DNA of 64,000 nt. It comes from Liolophura sinensis. Its lineage: Eukaryota; Mollusca; Polyplacophora; Chitonida; Chitonidae. Numbering within the stretch: the stretch's first letter is position 1; each line of letters starts with the position of its first letter. The notes under the pieces were generated by a model. It was not told where the DNA came from and ran no database searches. It worked only from the letters and a program-made list of their open reading frames with translations. This document shows, piece after piece, positions 28,001-41,600 of this stretch. The stretch lies in NCBI RefSeq assembly GCF_032854445.1, contig NC_088302.1:47284645-47348644 (forward strand). The letters run 5' to 3'. Both the position numbers and the translations under genes were made by a program.

Positions 28001-29638
28001 CATTTTTTAAGCCATACCTGAGCACCAAGCAAGACTCAAACGACTATTTTCCTAGTCAGGGAAATTTTAACGTCTCTACATCAAAGTGTAAAGATACCGG
28101 ATACAAATTTTAAAACAATATACTGGAATTTATTCAAGGAAATTCGTATCGCAAACGTCAGCTATTTTGACCAAATTTAAATGTACTTTCAAAATAAAAA
28201 AAAGTTATAGAAGGATTTGAGGGGGCGTGTAATTTGCTACTATTTACTAAGCATTTAGCTGCACAGTTAGTATAAAACCTTATAACTAAGGTAAACTGAG
28301 AAGAAACCGTTCTTCACCTGTTACGTGTGACCATCTGCCAAGTATCATACTCTGGTTTCACTTTCTATTGTATTGTATGCGTGCATAAAACCAGGATTCT
28401 GTTGGAGGACTAAATATCCCATAAAGGCCTGGTACCTTTGCATTGTTTTCATGTCATTGTTACTAAATTGTCACTAAATGTGATGGCAGCACAGCATTTT
28501 GAGTAAGTGTAAATCAATGCCGTCTAATAAATTGCAACAAACATCACTGCGTTTTTTACCTACCTTACCTTACCTAATTCTGCTTATGTCACGGTGCTAG
28601 GGGGCGTGTGATTGGCTACTATTTAAGCATTTACATGAACAGTTAGAATAATACGTTAACTAAGGTAAACTGGCAATGGGTCGTATTTCACCGGTTACAT
28701 GTGATAATTTGCGAACTATAACAGTATATTGAGGTAGACCACACATAGCTCGTGAAATATTACATAAACATGGTATTATGTCAGTAACGTTGCATCTGAC
28801 ACTTCCCTATAAATGATGAGGTATCAGGGTGCTAACTTCGCCGGTGGGTGGCTGTCAGCGTGGTATTTATTAAGCACCGTGGCGACGGCCTCAGTTAATG
28901 GCACCTTGTTTTTCTGTTATCAGACATAAATCATTGTTACTCATGGCAACTTACACGTTTTGTATTACCACACACCATTTTATCCACAAAACCGTAAATA
29001 CATTTTGCTCAGCCTCTCCACTCGCAAGATCCATGGAAAGGCTTATATAATGAAAGATACCTCATTTGAATTTCCTTTGTGTTTTGATTGGTTGGTGTCC
29101 TCTGCACTAGTTTGGGTCGTCATATCATGAGCCATGGTCTGTGGTTTAGGCTAGTGTAAGATCTACCCTATCTTGTGTGCAATGTCAATCTCAGATTTCG
29201 ATCCGTTTTAGGTAGATACAACGATTGCAAACATGAATTATTTACATTGGTGCTTTATGTAGGACTTATTTTTTTACTTGTCTCACAGTTAGGATCACAC
29301 TGGTGACAAGAGCAGAAGCGGGGCAGATCTCATATGAAACCATAGCATTTCACGGGGTGCCGCACAAACCTCATGAAGTAGAGACTTCTGATTTTCTCGT
29401 CATGGTCATAAATATGTCTTTAAGTCATAATAAAAACTGCTGATTACTTTTCCTTTGTATGACGAATGCCAGTCTTATTTTATCACGTTCGTGATTACGT
29501 GGTGATTTACGTACTCAAGTCTTCCGCCAACATGGCGCGCATATCTATACGTCTGATGTAGAAAAGATTAACAGTAAGTTGCCAAAGGCCTGTGGTTTAC
29601 GCCTGGTACTCCGGTTTCCTCCATCCATATATATATAT

Positions 29639-29693
<55 letters not shown>

Positions 29694-32600
29694 TAGATTA
29701 ATAAATATACGTTATTAATTTATTTATTCATTATTTAAAACTGTACCTTTGGGCTGATGGAATACAATCAAGAATACAATAAAGACCCTGGTGATCAAAT
29801 CGAACATGTCACAATAACATTTTGTACACACAGATAAATCGCTTGTCTTGGAACCTTTCTCTGTGTACCCAACGGCTGACGCATCCATCTGCATGTGGAC
29901 TGAAGCACGATGTAACTTCTGAGTGCTGTTTTCAGCGTGTGCACATGCTTTAAAAAGGAGATAGAGGCTCAATGGCGCTAAGTCACACGTGACTCACTAC
30001 AAAGGTCGTCTGGTCGATGACCTAGAAAGTGAAAAGCATGAAAAAGCTTGGATAACGCGAAAAAAGTCTGTCGGCCTGATTGGCTGTTATGAAATATCCA
30101 GGTGATGGCTTCCCGAACAGAGCCTCCGTCTGCGGTTTGAGCCAGCAGGCAGCTCTGAGCACAACAACAGGGAGGGAGTCACTGTAACGACCTACCATTA
30201 GGACCAGCCTCTCTAATTTGGCGGAAGGCAGGAAGGCCAAACACTGATGGATATAATTCAAGTAATTATATTTCATCTGCGCCCTTTTCACTTGTGAAAG
30301 TCGCCAGTGAGTATCGATTCAGGGAGAAGAGGTATCACTGGAGCAGAAGACGAAAGATTGAGGATCGCAGTCACAAAGAGACGTACGCCACGTATGGCAT
30401 TGACCTTTTTGTTTTGCGAAGAATTTTCTTTTTACATCACATTTCATGTTTCTTATATTTCGTTGGATTCGATATTTGTGTTTGGATTTAAATTCTTTTC
30501 TACTGAAGCTCTGATTTATATAAACACAAAGACAGCAACCAAATCCATGTTCTCTGTGCTGCCGCTGTGTCATAGCAGTATTGTAAAGGAAAAGACCTCT
30601 AAAAATCAGAGAAGGCATCACTAAATACACCATTTAAAACTGTGCATAAACATACTTTATTATTTTTTTTTTAAAATTTTTGTGAAAAGAATGAAAGACG
30701 TCGAAGCATTTGAATTCTAAGGTGGGCTTTATGTACCATATTATCAAAGTTTAGGAACTCTGACTTTAAAGAAGTTTTGTCAACTCTAATCACGACACCG
30801 AATGTTGGAATAACTCTTTCTACCCACGAGTAAAAGATTACTGAAATAATGTTCCCAAAATTCCTTTCTTCTGGCGAACATCAGGAAAAAAGGTGACGTG
30901 ACTTCAGAGTTCCTAGATATAGTCAGTGTGGCTCATAAAGTCCACCATAGTACTCAAATATTTGAATGTGTTTCAACACTTAAACAATCTGGAAAATAAA
31001 TGAAAGCACTTGCACGCATAGTTTTCAGTTGTCTCTATGATAAATCTTACTTCACATTTTAACTTTCATTTACTTTAATAAAATGAAGCGGAATAGTACA
31101 AGCTAATAGAATAAACTTTATTTTGTAAGAACATTTAGAGGTCACAGTTTAGTCTTATTGTCTTATTCCACCAATTGTCGGATTAAAGACATTTAAGCAT
31201 CATCATTTGCCTTGAGAATATTCTCTTGGAATATCTACTTAACGACTGGGTGTTGGTATTTAGTAATGTGGGGCTTTATAAGAACATTCCTTTGTGGCTA
31301 CATCTTTTCAGATAAATGTTGTTACCGAAATCATTATTTCTTTGATCCATGCATATAAACAAACCTACACTGAAATAAATCTTTTAACACATATATCTTT
31401 TAACACACACTACATGTGTCATCATTCATTTATTCAGTGTGAAGCAGATTCCAGAATATGACATTACTTTAGCAGAAAATTACGCAGAAGCTTTGGTGTC
31501 ACTGGAAAAACAAATTATAATAAAGTACTGTCGAATTTCTTCCTCACTTACAAAAGTATAAAAATTGCAGATGTTTCTAGCCAAGAAAACATGGCATCTA
31601 AATGCTAGTTCTTTCCGCCATACACCCGGCATTGGTATCGGAGCCTTAGGGTTCTACAACCTGACTTGATTGCAGGAATTAGTATGTAAGGGCTCGCTCA
31701 CTGGTCCATGGGTAACAGACTGGTTAAATTGGTTTATGTTACTTTGTATGTATTGGCTCTCAAACAGAGGTATCAGGGGGCGTCCGAAATACCACAAAGA
31801 AGACGTTTATTACCATTTATTGTCTTGGAAGCCAGGAACTTTCTAGTGCAACTAAACACTTGATTCGGTTGGCCATAAATATTTAGGGGCAGAGGTTACA
31901 AAGGATAGTTTGACAACTGGATGATTTAATGGTGAGAATGGTGTTGTGATAAAATGTTGATAAAAACAAGGTGTACAAGGTCTGCCGTGCTACTGTGCAT
32001 TTTAGCTTGGCTCAATGTGCTGTGCGATTCACCCAATGAATAGTCATCTGAGTTAGATAATTTCCAATGTACATGAGAGAATATAAACTTTACGCAGAGT
32101 GCGCATATATCTTAGATCGTGAAAAAGATCTACTGACCTATGTGTTAACTGTTACTTTTCTGTTGCAATCTATACTGAGTGTACTGATTGCATTAAGTAA
32201 AACGCGCAATTCTGGGCTGACCAGCTCACGGTAACCCATACCTGCCCAACAGGTGATTCCTTCCCTGCCTCTTTTGTTTTCTACTTATTCAATCAGACTT
32301 TAGACGTGAGCTGGCCTGTCTAGATTGCATGTTTTTATTGCCCTTTCTTCTTGCAATCTATACACTCCGTTTATGTTCACACCCTATAAGCAGTATATAT
32401 AGCTGACCTAAATCAGTTATCATTTGCCTTAAAATGAAATAAGGCGTTTCTGAAGCTTTGGCATTACTGTGGCATCACGTCTTTGTCGTTATTTGTGCTA
32501 TACATATAAGTTTACCCGAAAACGCCATCTGTTCTAACCCTTCTACGGCACTACATTACTACTAACAACTGACCTGCTGCTTTATTTACCTCCTGCAGAT

Positions 32601-35600
32601 TGAATCCCAAAGTACGTAGAAGCAGCTGCCTATGGCTGGTTCGTCTTGGTGACTCATGTAGTTATTTCTAACAATACGATTTCAGTAAACATTGATGGAA
32701 GCCGTTAGGGAGAGTTATCTAGTCTGGATTTGAATCCATTTTGGTATAACAGGTTCTTTGGAACATGAAGAACTGTCAATGCCCATCCCAGTGTTATAAT
32801 AACCCCGGACAGATTGTTCTGAAGTACATATTAATAGATTTAAATGTTAATAATTCTGATTTTTCCTAGACAAAAGTTAACGTCAGGCTTAAATCGTAAT
32901 TAACATTGTTGCTGTGTTTAGATTATATTTAATGGGAAAAAATACAGTGTCATGAGAAGCGTACCTTGTTTATGACAACTTTTGCAAGTTAAGTTAGTTT
33001 ATTGAATTGTCTCATTTTTCTCCTGCAGATAATCTCAATGTCTCTCCTTGTGCAAACGCAGTACACAATCTCTGAAGTAGAGACCTTCATTTCTCAGATA
33101 ATCTTAGATATTAATACACTAGCAACAATCAGACAGATGAGATCAAGAATTGTAAGGTATCAAGTGATAAATAAATAACATTTCACACAAGCCTTAGCTG
33201 AAGCTTATTTCTAATATTTCACCGCGCGTTGAAGCGGAGAGTCTACTGTCTAAGGATTTGAACTATGTCCAGCAATATGTATATTTGAGATTCGTAGTGT
33301 ACCCTAGAAGCAACTTCCAATAAAAGCAAATATCTTGTATCCTGTACCAATATATACCACACATCCACTATGCCAGTGGTTATCTTTCGCTTTGCTGTAG
33401 TAGGATCATGATGGAGATGTGCAAGTCACATAGTTAGAAAAACAATTGTAAATAGAAAAAAATAACAACAAAAAGTGTCAGTTAAGTTTTTTTTCGCACG
33501 AAATAGTAAAAATCTCGAGAGCACGGGGTAATTGACCAATAGAAATGCACAATTAAGTCGTGCAAACAAAGATATCATGCGCACGACTTAACAGATATCT
33601 CGTGTGCACGACATAATTGTGCATTTCTATTGGTCAGTTATCTCGTGAGCACGATTTGTTTCATAGTTGACATTCTGAAAGTTGTGTGTGTGCTCCATAC
33701 GGCTTCGTAATTAAAAGATACGATGTAACTATTTTACTGAGAAACAGACAGGAGCTACATTTAGAGATACTTGTCACATCTTAAAAATCATTACTATATA
33801 TGAGCGAGGAATTCATAAAGGATAGCGGATTTGCACTACCTCCTATATCCCGCGAAAGCCACTCGCACTCGTAGAATGAATGACCCATGCTAAACGATAG
33901 GGTGTCAAAAAGTTGACCGATCAGTCAGAGAAACTTGTAGAGATGCTTGTCGCCGCTTTTCAACCGATTTTAAGCATGTACAAGGGACAAAAGAAACCGT
34001 TCATAAAGCTAGGACAATGATGATTCCATCAGATTCTCAGACAAGAAGCCATTCCTTGACGATTGATCTATCCTAGGTGAACGGCACGGATATCATGGCC
34101 TCAAAATTCAAAGGGGAGAGGTTAATTACAGGATGTTAGATGACCTTTAAAAACGTCTATGTCGCAGTAGCAAAGATTGAAGAAGGATCCACAGTGGATT
34201 TCTTTGTCTTATGAGTGTATACATGCTATGTATATTATTCAGTAATTGCTATAAACACCTATCACAAACTTGTTTTCGCCCGTAATCAAAGGATGGGCTC
34301 TATGTGTGCTGTTACCACAGCTTATTCTACTGTATATCAACTCTTTTACTTCATTATCTTTCTTTACCTGTTACCTTATTCACAGCGGGTACTGGGGCCA
34401 AATCCACACGAATCTGCAAACTCTCAACATACCCACGAAAAGAACAACTCAAGAAAAGCCAGAACAGGGGAGTTTATACACCCCTAGTCGAACATGCTCA
34501 GTCGAGATTTCTATTAAGCTTATTTTACAATTTCCGTGGTATAGATCTCCATAGACTTATTATTTGTTATCAGTGATAATAATTATAATCGAGTCCATAC
34601 TTTTGAAGAAAATATTCTCAGTGTTGTTCACAAGGCCTCCAGGGAAGAAAACCATGTAACTCATGAGACACTTGTGCCCTTTATCTACTAAAATAACAAT
34701 ACCAGCTGATCATTGATAGTCCTTGGTCGAAAATCACTGATGATGAAGTAGGTATTCTTGAAAGGATGTGTTATTTTCTTTTTATATTTCCCTCCATGGC
34801 TCTGTCCAATTTCGTCCCATCATAATGCTGGCCGCAGTCGTAGAAGTGAAATTTTCTTGAGTACGACGTATAACATCAAACAATGAAATAATAAGTCAAA
34901 AAATGAATAAGTTAATAAATGTTTGTGGATAAATTGAATGATTCTGAATTATTGCCATAACTTTAGCATAATGACGATCATAGTACTGAGTAGAATTTTG
35001 GTTGACACTTCAATGCTAAGAAATGACTATGACTCCTTCCCCACAAAAGAAGAAAACACTGGTGGAAACATCTGATGGAATGGATACTCATTCTCATTCG
35101 AATACTTCCTTAAACTATTACGCTGGACAGTTTGAATATAATCCAATCTAGTCTATTATTTCTGTCATCGTCTTGTTTTTTGTCAATGCTATTAACACTA
35201 CCTTCAATGTACCACGTCTTCTGACACAGTAGTGGTATATAATAAGGCTTTAGGAAAAGCTTCAGCCATAGGACGAATACTGTAGGATATACAAAACGCT
35301 GATAATTTGGCGTCCTTGAAATGTCATAACCGTTTCATATGACACCAGGTTACAATATTTAGGTATGACCTTGGTCCATTTTGGTCTACACCACCGTCAG
35401 TGTGTTCCAATACGGATCATTTAGTGTCAAGGGATGTAGAAACAGCTCTGCATTCTTTACTCATCTTGGCATATCCAATTTTATCTACGTTAGCAATATC
35501 CAAATCGAAAAATGATGGCATTAACTTTGAAAACATGTATTAGAATGCGATGCGAAAGTAATGTTGTTGGAATTCCCCTAAATAGTACTTTTGACTAATA

Positions 35601-38600
35601 CAATAAAAGACTTACAGCAAATAAAGTAAAAGCAGAGCAGCAACGACAGTGTGTTAGTTGGCAAATACGGCCTGTTGTCAATTTACGTCAATTAGGGTTT
35701 GATTATAACTATTCACGTAAATGCTTAAACAGTAGCAAATTAAGCGCCTCATAGTACCGTGACTATAAGCAAAATAAGGCTAAACAATGCACTGTTCTTA
35801 TTTGCAAATAAAACCGATAATTAAACCAATGCCTCTATTATTATCATTGACAAGTGTATCTCCTTGTAGAGAAGCTTCCCAATGGTGCCATATTTATAGT
35901 TCTGGCACACTGAAGCAATATACCGGGAACAACATACATGACAATGCAGTTCCAGCGTAAAGATTACGGCTCGACGACTCCATCAGCTTTAAAGTAAGGC
36001 TTGTCGGGCACAAAAAAGTCTCAAGTGTCGCATGGAATAGTTTTGAACGTGTGAACGCTTTTGAACGCTTGAATGTCGAACGTGTGTGTGTGTGTGTGTC
36101 GTGACTGAGTGGTTAATGTGTATAATTTATTTTATTTGAGTTCTTCTAATTTTCTAAAGAATATTATACGACGACGGCCAGCAGTTTGGTGGGAAGAAAC
36201 AGGAAAGAACCCGGAGGAATCCACCACCATCCGCAGTTGCAAACCTTCCCATGCACTGTCGGATTTGAGGTGTCTTTAAATCACCGTAGCACAAGCGGTG
36301 TTGATTCTATCCCAGCTTCGACTGTTCTCGGGATCTTTGTGGCAGTCCGAGAAGAACCTTGTTAAGAGACCATCTAGCGTTGCTTTATGCACTTATATCA
36401 AGCACACGGCGGCACGAAACTGAGTTCGTCATGAGGTATATTCATTGTAACAAAGGTATTCATAAAAAAGACATCTCTTTTAATATCTGTGTCTTGAGAT
36501 CTGCTTTCATCAACCTCTTAACCTCTGCTGTTATCATGTGCAACGGCCATTATCTCGATTGCAAAAACCTGATAATTGCACATCTCAGTGCAATGCCGTG
36601 TAAGTGCCTGTAATCCTATAAAAAACAGCAAGTTTTCATTTCAGAGCCAAGTAACCCCAAAATTTCTTGTAGATATGTTATCAAGCAAGGGTATTCCAGC
36701 GGTGCGTGCTGTATAATTTTTGTGTCAGAGATAGTTATTTTGTGTGCACCATAGCCGGGTATTTTACCTTCACCACATAGCCTTCTCCAGGAAGCAGGTC
36801 TTAGCCGGTAATCTTCATTATTTTCTTGAACCGAGAATTTCTTTGGCACAACTACATTAAGTCGGCATTGTCTGAAAAAGTATTATGAAGCACAAATGCC
36901 TTTGCCGCGATCCCGATCCAGTTTGTAGAGATAATACTGTTATTGTCTGAAACTGAAACGATTCAGTTGCAACGTGTGAGTCGTCAACGTTTGTGACCAC
37001 AACGTTTGTGTTGTGAACGAGTAAGATGGTAACGTTTATGGAGTGAACAAGTAAGATAGTAACGTTTATGTAGTTCAAGTCTGTAATCGGAAGGCTTGGG
37101 TAATTGACGTTTGTAATAGAAACGTTTTGTGAAGATCTGAAATTGGAATTTTTGTGTATTGGAAGTCTGTAATCGGAACGCTTGGGTAATGGACGTGTAT
37201 AATACTAACGCTTGTGAACATTTTTGTGCACTAGACGTCTGTACCTGGAACGGTTGTGTAATGAAAGCAATGAACATCTACGATTGTAATTTTTGTGTAC
37301 TGGACGTCTATAACTGAACGCAGTGAATCTGTAAGAAGTTTGTGTACGAAAGCCCAATCCTTGTGTTTTTGCTATGAGCGATTGACCCTGGAAAGTCTGT
37401 TATATGCATATTTCGCCAGTGGCGTAAACGTTTGAGATGATGACATCTGTTTTGCAGCAGATGTGAGTGGTTAGAACACACGTGGCTTGACCACATAACG
37501 CTTGGTATGGACGGTTTCAAAGGGGGGAATTGCACTGTAACATTTGTCAGCCCTTATCGGCTGCTATGTGCTGGAAGAAGAACATTACTTCCCGGAAACA
37601 ATGATAATACAGCGGGCTCGGTGGGATATCGTCTTTAACCTAGGGAAGTGGCTGAAAAATTTGGAAACACATATCCTGCAAATTTAATGTCATTATGTTC
37701 GATAATTTTCCCGGAAAACTTTTATGCTCATCCAGAGCTTTCCAGTGGTCTTCCTAAGGCTTCGTCGCTGCCTCAAACACTATCCATTACGGCATGCACA
37801 CAGAAAAGGCAATAAGACTCTAGTCACTGGGTGCGATGTCCTTTAGCTAGCTTCCGGTGAAAAATCACTGCTTATGTGCGCCTGAGGCTAGATTATAGTC
37901 ATTGTGCTTCGCCTTTAGGGAACAGTATCCCTGATTTCTATGGACAAATGGTTCACAACTGTATAGATCCTTTCGGATTCTAAGTCTCATTCACTAACTA
38001 ATGATTGCCATGATAGTGGCTACTTTCACTTGCCATTGTCAAGGTGTTACTTAGCCCGGAGCAATGTACGAGAATGGTACGGCCTTAGTGATTGCTTAGA
38101 GCATGGTGATAGTTTAGGGGTGACAGTAATATCAAGCTGTTTATAATGGTTAACATGAAATAACAATACTTTTGCGGAAGAAAAGACACCAGTATAAATT
38201 TGAGATGACAGAATACAAAGACGAAATTTATACAAGTGGACAAACACGTTCGCCATTCTATGAACAACATTATTACTGTACAGTTTTGCATCATTTTAAA
38301 ATCATTTTTAAAAACACATGGTGTATATGCTGGTATGATTTCTTAGATAAAGACTCGCCTGTGGCTCATCACGTCTCACAGTGCTGCACTGATATTGTGT
38401 TAAGAATGAATATTAAAACATATTCTGTCATATCGATCAAGTTAGATACCTGCCATTCACCTGTACTGTGGTTGTGTGTGTGTACTTATTTGTGATGTAT
38501 GCAGTGTTCGGGAGCGACCTAAATGTGCCCCGCTAATATGTGTTTACATAATACATTTGCGGATAAGTGAAGTGCATCACAAACTGTTTGACGTGGCTGC

Positions 38601-41600
38601 ATCCATGGATTCTGCATTGAAAACTGGGATACACTTTTCATTTTTGGTCGATTTCTCATTTATGGTACAAATAATGCTGACGCACTTTGCAAAGGCACCA
38701 TCTTTTATTGCAATAAAAAGACACCAGCTTGTAATTGTTCCTCACTCAGGACGATCCTGATATAACAGAGAGTTGAGTGTACGGCTAGTTATAGCAAATG
38801 CCTATGATGTAACACCAATGACAACTAAACTTTTAAAATCTATTCTGTTATTTTAACATTGCACTGTGTAGTATTCAACATATTATCCTGTTAGTTTAAT
38901 AGAATCGTTATGTTGAATTAATAGAATATAAGCGTTATATTTAGTAGAATAAGCTGTTACAATAGCAGAATACATTCTAGCATTACCCAGACAACAGACA
39001 TTCTGTTAAAATTAACCGATTAAATTTTTGAATGTACTTGATCTTATTGTCTAATATTAGAGAGGTGACATCCATAGGCGTTTCCGTTCACTGTGAACAC
39101 TTGCAAATGAAAATATGTATTACATCAGATTCTATGATGTCTTTCCTTTGTTGTTGAAAACTGTTAACAGTCAAACTGTACTAAAAATCTTTCATTTCGG
39201 CTGTTTTTCTCCATATTTCTCTATTATTGATTGTTTGGACATCCATTGTTTATTGAACTGAGATTTCTTACTCTCAGTTGGTGGCTGTTATATGAGTGCT
39301 AATTTTGACGCCTTAATACATCTAAAACTAATTTGTTTCATTAAGAAGACAACTACAAAAAAATGAAAAAGCAGCCTATAAAAAGAGCTTTAAAAATGTT
39401 TTCTTGAAATTCACATGGAAATTCTGCGGTGATCGGGCGGATTATGGGTGTTGGTGGTATTTGTAACCGCCGTGGTCAATTTGAAGAAGGATAGCTGTAT
39501 TTTTTATGTGATCTTTGGCGTCAGGAGGACAGGTAGGATGCCATTAGAGATGACAGTTGAAATTGCCCTGGCCCGGCCCCTTCCAAGTCGCCGCTGGGGA
39601 CACGGGCCACTTTGCACAGCGGGCGACTGTTTCGGAACCTCTTCCACCCATGGTCCGTATTGGAATCGATAAGACATCGAGAAGACAGCCATCGGGGAAG
39701 CTCTAGTCAACAGTCAGGGTTAGCAGAAAGGCACGAGCTGAGAAAATACCAGAAATGTCGAGCTGTTTTTGCAGCTGCCAGTTTTTGACGTTTTTCCATT
39801 GCAGTCCCCACTCAGTGCTTACCCTTGGTGCTAATCCAGTTTCCCAACTGTCTACTTGCGAAGACAGCTAAAGCGGGCCCGGTTAATAAAAGCATTATGC
39901 TTTCCGTCTGAGAAAATAATTGAATTCCACCAATATGAATGCTGGGATTTTGATAAGAAGACAAGACTTGAGGGGGCCATGTCAACCAGACGGAACCAGC
40001 CGGAAGACATCGCCTTTATTTTGCACAGGTTAATCGGGTGTAACAAGCTCTTAAGGCACTCGACAAATCTTGGGCATTTATTTTGCACATGCTAGTTATG
40101 TCACACTAGTTGCTGTATAATAAAAAGTAGTTTTACACTACAAATCATGAGAGGACACTTTGTCTAATGTATGTCATAATAATTTGTTTAGTTTTACTTC
40201 GCAGGCTACTTCTGAAAGGCGCTTAATTTAAATTTTTACAAAAAATTATCCGTGTATTTCCAGTCAGTTTCATGAGCATATGTTTATTTAGTATTGACCA
40301 TCAAACTTTAAACTTCATTTTCAAAGTGAAAGAGGCTAAACTAGAGAACTTGATTTGGTACCTTGTCTGTGTCTGGTAATGTATTTATAGCTCCCTTACT
40401 TAACATAATTTATTTATTTACTACATAAGTGCTTTATAATGAGAATATAGAACTCGTTAGACGGCGATACTCTTCATAGAAAAGCAGAGGAAACCTTTGT
40501 TCCTTAACTGGTGCCAGAGATTGCATGAAACACAAAACGTTTATCTCGCTGATGTATTACATGATGTTTCAGGATAGTACAGCTCTAGCCATTTCATCCT
40601 CACGTTGCTCTTGCTATTATTATATCAGTTAAGAGTTGGGGTGTTCATTAGCTTACTTGCCAAACGACGGTGGTTTCTTTGCCTCAGACATATTTCCTCC
40701 ACCCATCAAATGGACGCCTTCGCAACATTTCAATATTCTTAAGAAGAGAACGTTGAACTCCAAATCATGTACACAAATACACGCATAAATTGTATTATTA
40801 TGGTTTTCATTACGTGAGACAGACAATTAATTATTGAAAATAAATGACAAATAGCGGGGTAGAGATTTCGTTGACAAGACATATTTACAAGCACACGGTC
40901 GGACAGGCAGTCTAATCACCATATGCCCCTGGAGAATAGTCGAGGGTATATAAATTATAGCGTAAGGAATTAACTTGTAAATCACATGGCATTACAAGAA
41001 CCCGGGGACATAAAAATCATCCGCGAGAACTATAACAATCCCTACTTCGCCTCTTTCCGCATCTTTCCGGCTAACATTGCAGATAACATCTGATTCAGCT
41101 TCAACACTGTCCACTTGGCTCATTCGCAGATTCTAGTAAGTTTTCATATTGTTTTGCAAATAATAAACGCTTATTCGCCCACTGCTCAACCACTTGTCTA
41201 GTGGAGCGACTATAATCGGATACCATGTACAGAATACGGGATTTGATGTCAACTACGAGCATATCGGTTTAGGCATGTAATGTTTTTTTTACATGTATTG
41301 CAACGGTCGATGCGACATGAATTCCACCATGTATGCATCAGCGGGCAACGCCCGAAGTTGTAATTAACAGTGCCTTTTAGCACTGACTAGCTTCTGATTT
41401 TTCGATAGAATGAACATTTTACTTTCATATTAACATCAAAACAAGTATTTTATAGCAAATTAATACTTTGTTTTTTTTTTATAAATATTAAGGACCATTT
41501 CGTTTAACTTTTAGCTAATTTGAACTTAATTATGAAATGAAAAAAATAGTGAAAAATGAACACGTCAATTGTCTATAGATATTAATTTCCTCGGGTATAT

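Noticed and set aside
39504-40095. GC-richer block with frames on both strands as a nested gene
   Set aside because: No recognisable family, no convincing splice sites, and frames interrupted by stops. Left as unexplained intron sequence.
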